Assembly: GCA_945906915.1 (NCBI GenBank) | Contig: CAMDSI010000004.1 | Coordinates: forward strand, 1-34,943 | From: Spirosoma fluviale | GTDB lineage: Bacteria; Bacteroidota; Bacteroidia; Cytophagales; Spirosomataceae | DNA: 34,943 nucleotides | Direction: 5' to 3' | In this document: in pieces, positions 1 to 9,100 of the stretch | Layout: every line of letters begins with the position of its first letter | Position numbering within the stretch: position 1 is the first letter of the stretch | Position numbers and translations under genes: made by a program | Notes under the pieces: generated by a model | Database searches by the model: none | Seen by the model: only the letters and a program-made list of their open reading frames with translations | What the model was told of the DNA's origin: nothing

Positions 1-467
1 TGCTTTTGGACAAATACGAAAAAGAACATGACGATTATAATTCGATCATGGTGAAGGCTTTAGCGGATCGTTTAGCGGAAGCCTTTGCTGAATTATTGCA
101 CGAGCGTGTTCGTCGGGAATTCTGGGGCTATGCTTCTGAGGAGCATTTAAGCAATGAAGAGTTGATTTCAGAAAAATACGATGGCATTCGTCCTGCTCCA
201 GGTTATCCGGCTTGCCCTGATCACACCGAGAAGAAGCGATTGTTCGAATTATTAGATGCGGAAAAGCAAATTGGGATTCAATTAACGGAGAGTTATGCAA
301 TGTATCCGGCCTCTGCGGTGTCTGGATTCTATTTCTCACATCCGGAGAGTACGTATTTTGGTTTAGGTAAGATTGCCAAAGACCAGGTAACAGATTATGC
401 GAAACGCAAAGGCATGTCCCTAGACGACATCGAAAAATGGTTAAGCCCGGTTTTGAATTATGACTAA
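1..467 (+). CDS. metH: Cobalamin-dependent methionine synthase, C-terminal part (5' truncated by window)
   Basis: This is the end of MetH, which transfers a methyl group from 5-methyltetrahydrofolate to homocysteine through cobalamin. Only the C-terminal reactivation domain, which binds S-adenosylmethionine and re-methylates oxidised cob(II)alamin, lies in the window. The reading frame is open from the first base (codons start at base 3), so there is no true start here. The diagnostic signature [12 protein letters not shown] is present, followed by [17 protein letters not shown], both typical of this domain, and the protein ends soon after as in full-length MetH. Its last eight bases overlap the start of metF, the enzyme that makes the methyl donor, which fits a methionine-synthesis operon. 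Family assignment is very secure; the upstream catalytic domains cannot be seen. Confidence 0.95.
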   Translation, partial: LLDKYEKEHDDYNSIMVKALADRLAEAFAELLHERVRREFWGYASEEHLSNEELISEKYDGIRPAPGYPACPDHTEKKRLFELLDAEKQIGIQLTESYAMYPASAVSGFYFSHPESTYFGLGKIAKDQVTDYAKRKGMSLDDIEKWLSPVLNYD

Positions 468-1413
468 GATTACGAAATATTTTGAGCAAGCGGCTGGGAA
501 AACCCTTTTCTCGATCGAGATCATTCCACCGATGAAAGGCCAGCACTTGGGCGAGTTAATGTCGCACATCGAGCCTTTAATGGAGTTTAAGCCACCCTTT
601 ATCGAGGTGACTTACCATCGCGAAGAATATGTCGATAAAGTCGTGGATGGCATTTCTAAGCGTATTCCTATCCGCAAACGTCCGGGAACTTTAGGGATTT
701 GTGCGTCTATCATTCAACGCTTTCAAATCGAAGCGGTACCTCATGTTATTTGTGGTGGTTTTACGCAGGAGGAGACGGAGGATTTCTTAATCGATTTACA
801 CTATTTAGGGATCGAAAATGTGCTATTATTGCGCGGTGATCAAGAAAAAGGAGAAAGTCATTTTATACCCAAACCGGGCGGGCATGCTTATGCGAACGAA
901 TTAGTGGCGCAAGCGGCGGCAATGAATCAAGGAATATTATTGCACGAAGAAACGGAATCCTTACCTACGAATTTCTGTATAGGGGTTGCTGGTTATCCAG
1001 AGAAGCATATTGACGCGGTTTCTTTTGAACAAGATTTGCGCTATTTGAAGCAAAAAGTAGATGCGGGTGCGGATTATATCGTGACGCAGATGTTCTTTGA
1101 TAATTCGAAATACTTTGATTTTGTTAAAAAATGCCGCGAAATGGGCATTAAAGTGCCTATTATCCCAGGATTAAAACCTTTAGCAACTGAGCGTCAATTA
1201 GAGATTTTGCCGGAGATTTTCCATTTAGAAATTCCCAAGGAATTTGTTTCTGAGGCTCGTAAATGTGCAAATAACGCGGCAATCAAGCAATTAGGTATTG
1301 AATGGGCGGTGCAACAAGGCAAGGAATTAATTCAAGCTGGTGTTCCTGCTTTACACTTCTACACGATGAGTAAGTCTGATAGTGTACGCGCCATCGCTGA
1401 AAAATTATTCTAA
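460..1413 (+). CDS. metF: Methylenetetrahydrofolate reductase
   Basis: MetF reduces 5,10-methylenetetrahydrofolate to 5-methyltetrahydrofolate using FAD and a nicotinamide cofactor, supplying the methyl group for MetH encoded just upstream. The 317-residue length is normal for the bacterial single-domain enzyme, a TIM barrel. Recognisable segments are FSIEIIPP near the N-terminus (a variant of the usual FSFEFFPP), EVTYH, the LLLRGD loop that contacts folate/FAD, and [10 protein letters not shown]. The ATG sits inside the last codons of metH (ATGACTAA), so translation is probably coupled; the stop shares one base with the next start (TAATG). I see no separate promoter. Confidence 0.96.
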   Translation: MTKITKYFEQAAGKTLFSIEIIPPMKGQHLGELMSHIEPLMEFKPPFIEVTYHREEYVDKVVDGISKRIPIRKRPGTLGICASIIQRFQIEAVPHVICGGFTQEETEDFLIDLHYLGIENVLLLRGDQEKGESHFIPKPGGHAYANELVAQAAAMNQGILLHEETESLPTNFCIGVAGYPEKHIDAVSFEQDLRYLKQKVDAGADYIVTQMFFDNSKYFDFVKKCREMGIKVPIIPGLKPLATERQLEILPEIFHLEIPKEFVSEARKCANNAAIKQLGIEWAVQQGKELIQAGVPALHFYTMSKSDSVRAIAEKLF

Positions 1414-1769
1414 TGAAGGTCTTAGTTTACGGTGCGAGTACGAATCCGAGTCGATATGCCTATATCGCCACCGAATTATTATTGCAACATAAGCACGATG
1501 TTTCACTTGTCGGAATAAAAAAAGGGGAAGTCTTAGGTCTCATTATTCAACAAGATCAACCTTTGCTGAAAGATATCGACACAGTTACCTTGTATGTAGG
1601 CCCTGCGAATCAGGATGGCCTTTTTGAGTATCTTCAAGCCATATCACCCAGACGTGTAATATTCAATCCAGGAACTGAAAATCCGGATTTGGAAAAGGAA
1701 TTAGAACAAGTGGGTATTCAAATAGAAGAGGCCTGTACACTGGTTTTATTGCACACAGGCCAGTTTTAA
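1413..1769 (+). CDS. CoA-binding (CoA_binding_2, YccU-like) small protein
   Basis: A 118-residue protein that fits the CoA-binding domain family with a Rossmann-like fold; members are thought to bind CoA or acyl-CoA, but no enzymatic role is established. The N-terminus [16 protein letters not shown] carries the glycine/serine nucleotide-binding turn, and the RRVIFNPGTENP segment plus a conserved acidic C-terminal part (EEACTLVLL) match the family. It is the last gene of the metH-metF run, overlapping the metF stop by one base. The end faces purS with only four bases between the stops, so there is little room for a terminator beyond the hairpin inside the last codons. Confidence 0.82.
   Translation: MKVLVYGASTNPSRYAYIATELLLQHKHDVSLVGIKKGEVLGLIIQQDQPLLKDIDTVTLYVGPANQDGLFEYLQAISPRRVIFNPGTENPDLEKELEQVGIQIEEACTLVLLHTGQF
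1730..1765 (+). terminator. Possible terminator hairpin overlapping the end of the CoA-binding gene
   Basis: GGCCTGT (1730-1736) can pair with ACAGGCC (1755-1761) across an 18-base loop, followed by AGTTTT. It lies in the last codons of the gene, and the convergent purS stop is only a few bases away. The short stem, long loop and short T run make this weak evidence for termination. Confidence 0.35.
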
Positions 1770-1773
1770 GATC

Positions 1774-2025
1774 TTATTGAGCTGTTAACGTAAACTCAAA
1801 TTCCTCCATAATCAAGTTCGCTAATAACTTCTTGCAAGCGTTAGTTACTACCTCGTTTGCCTCAGCCTCGGATGATGCGTCCACACTTAATGTAATGTGC
1901 TTACCGATACGAACGCCAGCCACTTGGTTAATACCTAAGTTTTGTAAGCCAATAAGTACCGCTTTCCCCTGAGGATCAAGGATTTCTTTTTGAGGCATTA
2001 CGTTGATTTCAGCTAAGAATTTCAT
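1774..2025 (-). CDS. purS: Phosphoribosylformylglycinamidine synthase subunit PurS
   Basis: PurS is the small structural subunit of the three-part FGAM synthase (PurS, PurQ, PurL) in de novo purine synthesis; it helps dock the glutaminase PurQ onto PurL and carry ammonia between them. The 83 residues match the family length and pattern: an opening beta strand ending in PQKEILDPQGKAV, then a helix-strand segment with GINQVAGVRIGKHI, then a terminal helix and strand. Its start overlaps the pssA stop by one base (TAATG), so it is probably translated by coupling at the end of the minus-strand operon. No purQ or purL lies nearby; its presence implies the small-PurL type of enzyme elsewhere in the genome. 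Confidence 0.93.
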   Translation of the reverse strand: MKFLAEINVMPQKEILDPQGKAVLIGLQNLGINQVAGVRIGKHITLSVDASSEAEANEVVTNACKKLLANLIMEEFEFTLTAQ

Positions 2026-2738
2026 TATTTGTTTGGATTTAAAAGGAAAATAAGGCCGGACAGCAGGATATATGCGATCACTAAAACCGGAATTGCTGCA
2101 AATTTAAGCATAACAAGGGCAGCAATGCAAAAAATAAGGAAAATGAATTTTACTTGATTGCTTTTCCAATCCCAGGTCTTAAACTTAAATGCTAAAAGTG
2201 GTAATTCGCAGACCATAAGATAGCTCATGATGACTGCATAGAATAATAAGCCTTGGAACTGAAGAATATACGAACTGAATTCTGGTTGGAATTGTAGAAT
2301 TAAGGGTAATGACGCGATTAAAAGGCCATTGGCTGGGGTAGGGACTCCGATGAATTGATCGCTTTGGCGTGTATCAATATTGAATTTTGCCAAACGATAG
2401 GCTGACATTAATACCAACGCAAAGACCATAAATGGCTTATAGAATCCAAAAATACCCACACTGCATTGTGTCCCGCAGCTTTGTTCCACTAAAGAAAACA
2501 AGATAAAAGCGGGCAATACCCCGAAAGAAACCATATCCGCCAAAGAGTCCAACTGTTTTCCCAGTTCTGAATAAGCCTGCAAAGCACGCGCTAAAAATCC
2601 ATCGAAAAAATCACAAATGAGTGAAATGAAGATGGAATAGGAGGCACTCACTAAATCGCCTTGCATCACGAACCAAAGTCCGATGCAGCCAGCCAGCAAA
2701 TTGCCGAGCGTTAATAGGTTAGGGATTTCTTTTTTCAT
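2025..2738 (-). CDS. pssA: CDP-diacylglycerol--serine O-phosphatidyltransferase
   Basis: This membrane enzyme joins serine to CDP-diacylglycerol to give phosphatidylserine, precursor of phosphatidylethanolamine. The complete CDP-alcohol phosphotransferase signature D-x2-DG-x2-AR-x8-G-x3-D-x3-D is visible at residues 43-68 (D43, D46, G47, A50, R51, G60, D64, D68), which supplies the metal and substrate ligands. Several hydrophobic segments follow, consistent with a polytopic protein of 237 residues, the usual length of the Bacillus-type PssA. The start overlaps the stop of the upstream MBL-fold gene by four bases (ATGA), and the stop overlaps purS. No phosphatidylserine decarboxylase gene is adjacent. 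Confidence 0.93.
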   Translation of the reverse strand: MKKEIPNLLTLGNLLAGCIGLWFVMQGDLVSASYSIFISLICDFFDGFLARALQAYSELGKQLDSLADMVSFGVLPAFILFSLVEQSCGTQCSVGIFGFYKPFMVFALVLMSAYRLAKFNIDTRQSDQFIGVPTPANGLLIASLPLILQFQPEFSSYILQFQGLLFYAVIMSYLMVCELPLLAFKFKTWDWKSNQVKFIFLIFCIAALVMLKFAAIPVLVIAYILLSGLIFLLNPNK

Positions 2739-3376
2739 GCTTTTACGAATGGATTGGATACTTTTTCTTGACCTATGGTCGTGCTTCCCCCGTGTCCAGG
2801 GTAAACAATCGTTGATTCAGGTAAGGTATATAATTTCGTTTGAATGCTATGAACTAAATCAGCGTGATTGCATAAAGCGAAGTCAGTTCTACCGATACTT
2901 TGTCTAAATAACACATCTCCATCAAATAATAGACCTTCATTTTCAAAATACAAAGCCACGTGTCCAGGCGCGTGACCTGGCACGAATAAAATCTTGATTT
3001 CCATTTCGCCAATCTGTAGAATTTGATTGTCCTCGTACCAAACATCTACCTCAGAAGCTTGATAATGAGGAAAACCATACACTTGAGCCCGATTCGCTGA
3101 ATCTTTAAGTAAAGGTTCATCTTTTGGATGAAGGTAAAATGGGATCTTGTATTCTTGTCTAAAATACTCCACACCTAAAACATGGTCAATGTGCGCGTGG
3201 GTATTAAGAATATGTGTTAACGTAATGTTTTTTTCTTCAATGAAGCTTTTTAGCGTTTGACGCTCCTCAAAAGTGTAGCATCCCGGATCTACGATAATGC
3301 CTATTCCCTGGGAATCCCAAATGATATAGGTATTTTCTCGAAATTGATTTACGGTGAAGGCTTGGTGGAAAATCAT
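2735..3376 (-). CDS. MBL-fold metallo-hydrolase (glyoxalase II-like)
   Basis: A 213-residue protein with the metallo-beta-lactamase fold. The metal-binding motif THAHIDH is at residues 59-65 (H60, H62, D64, H65); further ligands are expected from the PGHAPGH segment (H139), the FDGDVLF aspartate (D152) and YPGHG (H195). This set is typical of glyoxalase II-like hydrolases with a dinuclear Zn/Fe centre that cleave thioesters such as S-lactoylglutathione, but the family also includes other hydrolases and sulfur dioxygenases, so the substrate is open. It lacks the extended C-terminal helical domain of classical GloB. It sits seven bases after the RsmI-like gene and overlaps pssA by four. Confidence 0.88.
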   Translation of the reverse strand: MIFHQAFTVNQFRENTYIIWDSQGIGIIVDPGCYTFEERQTLKSFIEEKNITLTHILNTHAHIDHVLGVEYFRQEYKIPFYLHPKDEPLLKDSANRAQVYGFPHYQASEVDVWYEDNQILQIGEMEIKILFVPGHAPGHVALYFENEGLLFDGDVLFRQSIGRTDFALCNHADLVHSIQTKLYTLPESTIVYPGHGGSTTIGQEKVSNPFVKA

Positions 3377-3383
3377 ACGTTAT

Positions 3384-4082
3384 TTATTTGCCTAAAAGGA
3401 ATATACATGGTTTTTTGTGTAAATCTGGTTGGTTTTTGGCCCAATCACTTGCCTTCTTTGTTTGAACAAATCCGTCAGGCGCTGTCACTTCGCAGGCAAT
3501 GCAAATTAAGGAATCCGGCGCACATTGCGCAATCAGATCTTCTAGCAGGGCATTGTTTCGATAAGGAGTTTCTATAAAGATTTGAGTTTGACCCCATTTG
3601 GCCACATCTCGATCTAACTGTTCGATTTTTCGAATGCGAGCGGCTTTGTCGATAGGAAGATAACCGATGAAGGCGAAACTTTGGCCAGAAAAACCAGATC
3701 CCATCAAGCCCAAAAGAATGGAAGAGGGGCCTACTAAAGGAATTACTTCTATGTTTTGCTGTTGCGCAATCGAAACCGCTAGGGCACCTGGATCGGCAAC
3801 ACCAGGGCACCCTGCCTCGGAAATAACGCCGATATATTCGACAGAACTATGTTTTTCATAAAAATTCTTAACCGTTTTAGCTTCGGTATCCTTATCTAGT
3901 ACTTCAAAAATCAATTCGTCTATTAGAATCCCTAATTTTAATTCACTGATGAACCGCCTGGCCGTACGTACATTTTCGACTAAAAAATGTGTCGTCTGTT
4001 GAATAGCTGCTAAGATTTGTGGACTCAATACATCGGAGGACGTATTTTCAGCAATCGGACAGGGGATGAGGTAAATTTTCAT
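3384..4082 (-). CDS. SAM-dependent methyltransferase, RsmI/tetrapyrrole-methylase family
   Basis: A 232-residue member of the tetrapyrrole methylase fold closest in pattern to RsmI, the enzyme that 2'-O-methylates C1402 of 16S rRNA. Visible family segments are the N-terminal IYLIPCPIAENTSSD strand-turn, VENVRTARRFI, the ISEAGCPGVADPGA loop (equivalent to the SDAGTPxxSDPG loop of RsmI) and IPLVGPSSILL, which forms the SAM pocket. It is shorter than E. coli RsmI and several loops differ, so the rRNA target is an inference; Bacteroidota often carry this shorter form beside a canonical one. Its start overlaps the upstream hydrolase stop by four bases. Confidence 0.83.
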   Translation of the reverse strand: MKIYLIPCPIAENTSSDVLSPQILAAIQQTTHFLVENVRTARRFISELKLGILIDELIFEVLDKDTEAKTVKNFYEKHSSVEYIGVISEAGCPGVADPGALAVSIAQQQNIEVIPLVGPSSILLGLMGSGFSGQSFAFIGYLPIDKAARIRKIEQLDRDVAKWGQTQIFIETPYRNNALLEDLIAQCAPDSLICIACEVTAPDGFVQTKKASDWAKNQPDLHKKPCIFLLGK

Positions 4083-4840
4083 AAATACGATTGAAGCGCC
4101 TGCAAAAATAGCTCAGGTTGTTCTGCTTGCACCCAATGGCCAGCTCCTGGAATTTCTACCACTTCAAAATTAGGGAAAATTTCTGCAATGTATCGCTCGT
4201 CTTCGGGTTGAATGTAATGGGAATCTGCTCCTTTAATGAATAGGGTTTCCGTATTAGAGGCGTTAGGAACGAATAATTCGTGACCCACCACATCGATGTT
4301 TTTGGTGATAACTTTCAGATTGATGCGCCAGGCGAATTGTTGCTCTGTATCTCTGTAGAGATTTTTAAACAAAAATTGACGAACTCCTTCGTTTTCCTCA
4401 AATCGTTTCAGATGATCATTTGCTGCTTGTCGACTTTCCAGTGTGGTCAAATCTAAGCTATTTAATCCTTCTAAAATGTGCGTATGGTGCACCGGATAGA
4501 ATTTAGGCGCAATATCAACGATGACAATTCGGCTAGCTACACCAGGATGTAATAAATCGAATTGCATGACCACTTTGCCTCCCATGCTGTGACCAATGAG
4601 GATGGGATTTTCTAATTGATGTTCCTGAATGAATTCCAAAAGATCGGCAGCCATCACTTGGTAATCGAATTCGTCATCCCATGGAGATTGGCCGTGGTTT
4701 CTTTGGTCCAAAAGAAAAACCCGGTGATCCCTTGATATCGCTTTTCCAAATCCTAGCCAATTATCAGAGGTGCCAAAAATTCCGTGTAGTATAATTACCG
4801 GTGTTCCTGTTTCTCCCAGTGCGCGATAAAATAATTTCAT
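4079..4840 (-). CDS. Alpha/beta-fold hydrolase (YbfF-like esterase)
   Basis: A 253-residue alpha/beta hydrolase. The nucleophile elbow GHSMGGK places the catalytic serine at residue 85, an oxyanion-type HGIFGTSDNW turn lies at residues 19-28, and the catalytic histidine is probably H235 in GAGHWVQAEQPE. The pattern resembles YbfF, an esterase active on short acyl esters and acyl-CoA analogues, but the true substrate cannot be read from sequence. No signal peptide is visible, so it should be cytoplasmic. It directly abuts the selD stop and overlaps the RsmI-like gene by four bases, so it belongs to the selD-led operon. Confidence 0.88.
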   Translation of the reverse strand: MKLFYRALGETGTPVIILHGIFGTSDNWLGFGKAISRDHRVFLLDQRNHGQSPWDDEFDYQVMAADLLEFIQEHQLENPILIGHSMGGKVVMQFDLLHPGVASRIVIVDIAPKFYPVHHTHILEGLNSLDLTTLESRQAANDHLKRFEENEGVRQFLFKNLYRDTEQQFAWRINLKVITKNIDVVGHELFVPNASNTETLFIKGADSHYIQPEDERYIAEIFPNFEVVEIPGAGHWVQAEQPELFLQALQSYL

Positions 4841-5878
4841 TTAGGAAAGGTATATAGCTTTTTCTTGTGGCTCCGTTAATTCGCCAATCGGACTCAAATC
4901 AAATCCATTTTCTTTTGCAAAGGCTTCAAATTCAGCCGTGTGCTCAGCTTCCACTGCAATTAACAGTCCTCCCGATGTTTGGGGATCTGCTCCGATGTAG
5001 CGCTGGCGTTCAGAGAATTCCTCGCTTAGGCGATCTCCATAACTCGCTAAATTGCGAGCAGTGCCACCAGGGAAGCAGTTGAGGTCTAAATAATGATCTA
5101 TGTTAGGGAGAAGCGGTAGATTCTCAAAGGCAATTTTAGCACTTAAACCGGATCCATCCGCCATTTCTACTAAATGACCAAACAAACCAAAGCCTGTCAC
5201 ATCTGTTAAAGATTTTACATAGCTCAAAGGCCCAAGCTTCTCTCCGAAATTATTCAATGTACTCATTTGCTTCACTGCGCGGCCTAAATCGCCAGGGCTA
5301 ACGATTCCTCGCTTTTGGCCTGTAGATAAAATACCTACGCCTAATGGCTTTGTTAAATAGAGCATACAGCCTTTAGTGGCCGAATCGTTTTGCTTTAAAT
5401 GTTCTTTACGAACTTTACCCGTTACAGCAAGACCAAAAATTGGTTCCGGAGAATCGATGGAGTGACCACCTGCTAAAGGAATTCCTGCCTCTGCACAGGC
5501 CGCCCGGCCACCTTCCAGGACTTGCGCTGCAATTTCAGGTGCTAACTTATCAATAGGCCAGCCTAAAATCGCAATTGCCAGTAAAGGGCTTCCACCCATG
5601 GCATATATGTCAGAAATGGCATTAGTGGCTGCAATTTTCCCAAAATCAAAAGGATCATCGACAATTGGCATGAAAAAATCCGTCGTCGAAATGACTGCCT
5701 CGCCATTTTGCCAATCAAATACTGCTGCATCATCCCGACTCTCATTTCCGACTAATAATAAGGGGTGATTAGCCTTGGGTTTGTCTGATTTTAGTATTTT
5801 ATCTAAAATCTGTGGCGATATTTTACATCCGCAACCCGCGCCGTGGCTAAATGAAGTTAATTTGATATTTTCTGACAT
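4841..5878 (-). CDS. selD: Selenide, water dikinase (selenophosphate synthetase)
   Basis: SelD makes monoselenophosphate from selenide and ATP, the selenium donor for selenocysteine and for 2-selenouridine in tRNA. The 345-residue length is standard. The N-terminal GAGCGCK motif gives catalytic C16 (encoded by TGC, a cysteine rather than selenocysteine) and K19; downstream are the AIRS/PurM-like ATP-binding segments DDAAVF, STTDFF and [10 protein letters not shown], and [11 protein letters not shown]. Nothing else of selenium metabolism (SelA, SelB, SelU) is in the window. It appears to be the first gene of the minus-strand operon, facing the TonB receptor gene across a 257-base divergent region. 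Confidence 0.95.
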   Translation of the reverse strand: MSENIKLTSFSHGAGCGCKISPQILDKILKSDKPKANHPLLLVGNESRDDAAVFDWQNGEAVISTTDFFMPIVDDPFDFGKIAATNAISDIYAMGGSPLLAIAILGWPIDKLAPEIAAQVLEGGRAACAEAGIPLAGGHSIDSPEPIFGLAVTGKVRKEHLKQNDSATKGCMLYLTKPLGVGILSTGQKRGIVSPGDLGRAVKQMSTLNNFGEKLGPLSYVKSLTDVTGFGLFGHLVEMADGSGLSAKIAFENLPLLPNIDHYLDLNCFPGGTARNLASYGDRLSEEFSERQRYIGADPQTSGGLLIAVEAEHTAEFEAFAKENGFDLSPIGELTEPQEKAIYLS

Positions 5879-5950
5879 GATGTGTTTTTTCTGCTGTAAA
5901 ATTATTCTATAAATAATTAAAAATTAAGTTTCTGTTAAATTAATACAGAT

Positions 5951-6013
5951 TATAGGACTATAAGAGGCTGCTTCTCTTAGGTTATTGCACGTTTTTTACA
6001 TTTTAGTCCTATA
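5951..6013. repeat. Nested inverted repeat upstream of the TonB receptor gene
   Basis: TATAGGACTA (5951-5960) is a perfect inverted match to TAGTCCTATA (6004-6013), separated by 43 bases. Immediately inside it, TAAGAG (5961-5966) pairs with CTCTTA (5974-5979) across GCTGCTT. The element lies upstream of the proposed -33/-7 boxes, so it is better placed as a DNA operator or upstream regulator site than as part of the receptor mRNA. Confidence 0.5.
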
Positions 6014-6061
6014 TATCAATCAATTACCCCTATAAAAGGCAAAATACTTTTTAAAGATATT

Positions 6062-6092
6062 TTGGAGTATTTGATTTTTCTCCCTTATTTTG
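6062..6092 (+). promoter_or_regulatory. Candidate promoter of the TonB receptor gene
   Basis: TTG at 6062-6064 and TTATTTTG at 6085-6092 are spaced by 20 bases, matching the Bacteroidota -33 TTG / -7 TAnnTTTG layout except for one base of the -7 box. The implied mRNA would have a leader of roughly 35-40 bases. Confidence 0.4.
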
Positions 6093-6135
6093 CGGTTGCA
6101 TTACTTAATTAACTTTATAACTAAATTTCAATTTT

Positions 6136-9100
6136 ATGCAAAGAAGGTTTATTACTAAATCAGTGTTATTAGGAGCGTTTTTTGCTTTTATTATGGCACT
6201 ACCTGTTGGGCAAGCCTTTGCTCAAGGGTCTACAACATCCGCTTTGTCGGGTACCGTTGTGGATGAAAAAGGACAAGGGTTACCAGGTGCTACGGTAATC
6301 GCAATTCACGAACCTACGGGTTCTCGTTACGGTGCATCTACTCGTGGAGATGGACGTTACAACATTGTAAATATGCGTGTAGGTGGTCCTTATAAAGTGA
6401 CTATTTCATTCGTAGGTTACAAAGAATCTGTTCAATCAGGTATTTCTTTGACTTTAGCCTCAGAGCTTCGTCAAAACTTTAAATTAGAATTAAACCAAGC
6501 TCAATTAGAAGAAGTTAAGGTTGTTGCGTCTCGTTCATCTGTGATTAACTCAGGTCGTACAGGAGCTGCTACTACAGTTTCTAATAGTTCAATCACTACC
6601 TTACCTACGTTGAATCGTTCACTAGGTGATTTTGCTCGTTTAGATCCACGTGCAAATGGTTTGAACTTTGCAGGTCGTAATGCATTATATAATAACGTTA
6701 CCGTTGATGGTGCGTTCTTTAACAATGCCTTCGCTTTATCCCCTACGATTGGTGGTCAAGCAGGTGCTTCTCCTATCTCAATAGATGCGATTGATCAGTT
6801 CCAAGTTTTAATTGCTCCTTATGACGTACGTCAAGGTATGGCAACGGGTGCTAACATCAACGTAGTAACGAAATCAGGTACAAATGATTGGACTGGTTCT
6901 GCTTACTATTTTGGTACAGACCAAAACCAAGTAGGAAACAAGATTGGTGATGTAGTTAACCAATATGGTAACTTCGCTAGAGGTCAATTTGGTGGTCGTA
7001 TCGGTGGTGCTTTAGTAAAGAACAAATTATTTGTTTTTGCTTCATTCGAGCAGGAATTACAAACTCAACCAGGTTCTAACTTCATTGCAAGACGTGGTGG
7101 TTCTAATGCCGCTAACCAATCTGTTGCAACTGTTGAACAATTAGAAAGTATCAAAAGCCTTTTGAAATCGAAGTTTAACTACGATCCAGGTGCATATGAA
7201 GGTTGGGATAGAGAGAATTATTCACAAAAGGCGAACATTCGTTTTGATTGGAATATTTCTGACAAGCACAAATTTAACTTGAAATACAACTACCTTCGTT
7301 CATACGCTGATGTTCCTCCATCTTCATCTGGATCATTAAACGGTGGACGTAATCCTTCAGCTACGGTATTACCTTTCCAAGGTTCTTTATACCGTATCAA
7401 CAACAACTTAGATTCTTATATTGCTGAATTGAACTCTACGTTCTCTTCTTCAGTCGCGAATAACTTAACCGTTGGTTATACGCAGATGCGTGACTTCCGT
7501 CAATCACCTGTTAACAACACTCCGTTCCCTACAGTTGATATTGGAAACAATAACAATAACTCGCTTACTGCTTTTGGTTTCGAGCCATTCTCTGCAAACA
7601 ATATCTTAGATTCAGATATCTTCCAAGCATCTGATAACTTGACAGTTTATGCAGGTAAGCACGTATTTACTTTAGGTGCTGCGTATGAAACAAATGCATT
7701 TAGAAATGGTTTTGCTCCTAATTACTATGGTGGTTACCAATTCAAATCAGTAGATGATTTCATTGCATCTGTTAATACAGGTGTTTCAAATGCACTACAA
7801 TACCAACAATCTTGGTCTAACTACTCAACTTTCCCTTTTGCGGAGATGAAAGGTTATACGGCATCATTGTATGCGCAAGATGAATTCACTGCAGCGAAAG
7901 GTTTGAAATTAACATTTGGTCTTCGTGCAGATGGTACTGGTTTCCCAGTAGCTGACGATGCGAAGTATAATAATGCTTATGTTCCTAGCTTAACTTTCCG
8001 TAATAACACGGTATTAAGAACAAATCAATTGCCAGATTTCACCACCTTGTGGTCTCCACGTTTCGGATTTAACTGGGATGTGAAAGATGATAAGACGACT
8101 CAGGTTCGTGGTGGTTTAGGTGTATTCTCAGGGCGTGTTCCTTACGTTTGGTTGTCAAATCAATTATCAAATAATGGTGTATTATTTGGATCAGAGCGTT
8201 TGGCCAATCCGACTAATCGCCCTTTCAATGCGAACGTAGACGCATATCGTCCAGCTGTTGCAACTTCAATCATTCCTACTTCGTATAACTTAGCGGTAAC
8301 TGATCCTAACTTTAAATTCTCTCAAGTATTCCGTGCTAACTTAGCATTGGATAAAAGCTTAGGAAATGGCTGGTTAGTATCGTTAGAAGGTATCTACACA
8401 AAAGATATCAATGCTGTTTACTTAGAGAACATAAACTTACCAGATTCGAAAGTGAAAGCGGTGGGTTCTGATAGCCGTGTGATTTATTATACTTTAGGTG
8501 CTAATGGTTTACCTAGCTCGACTAAAAATAACCAAATTTATGGTGGAACTAGAGGCTTAAATGCTCCAACAACAGGAAATACGGGTTTAAATCCAAACAT
8601 TTCTGATGCGATTCTAATTAAGAATACGCAATTAGGTTATTCTTATGCTTTAACTGCAACGGTTTCAAAAGCATTTGATAATGGCTTATTTGCTTCCTTA
8701 TCATACACTAATTCTGATTCTCGTTCAGTAAATGACGGTGGTTCTATCGCTCAGTCACAATGGAGAGACCGTGTAGTTTCTGGAGATCCTAATGAGAACG
8801 TAGCATCTTATTCATCATACATGCAAGCACATCGTATCAATGCGTACGGATCTTACAAGTTGAATTACTTGAATGAGAAAGCAGCAACTACGTTTGGATT
8901 TACCTATTCAGTTGCTCCTGCAGGACGTTATTCTTATACCTACTCAGGTGATATGAACGGTGATGGTCAAAATAATGACTTGATGTATGTTCCTTATGGA
9001 GAAGGAGACATCTTATTAAAAGACTTAGCTGTTTCTTATAACGTTTCTCAGACATTTACTTACACTGCTGCACAGCAATGGATAGATTTAGATAAGTTTA

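Larger units (their letters stand above)
5879..6135. other. Divergent intergenic region between selD and the TonB receptor
   Basis: This AT-rich 257-base stretch holds no credible ORF. It contains a nested inverted-repeat element (5951-6013) and a weak Bacteroidota-type promoter for the receptor (6062-6092). I could not find a good TAnnTTTG box for selD on the minus strand. Confidence 0.6.

Noticed and set aside
46-546. 166-residue minus-strand ORF across metH and metF
   Set aside because: It is antisense to two confidently identified genes and has no recognisable motif.
5815-5845. Selenocysteine codon in SelD
   Set aside because: The catalytic position in GAGCGCK is encoded by TGC, a normal cysteine; no in-frame TGA is needed.
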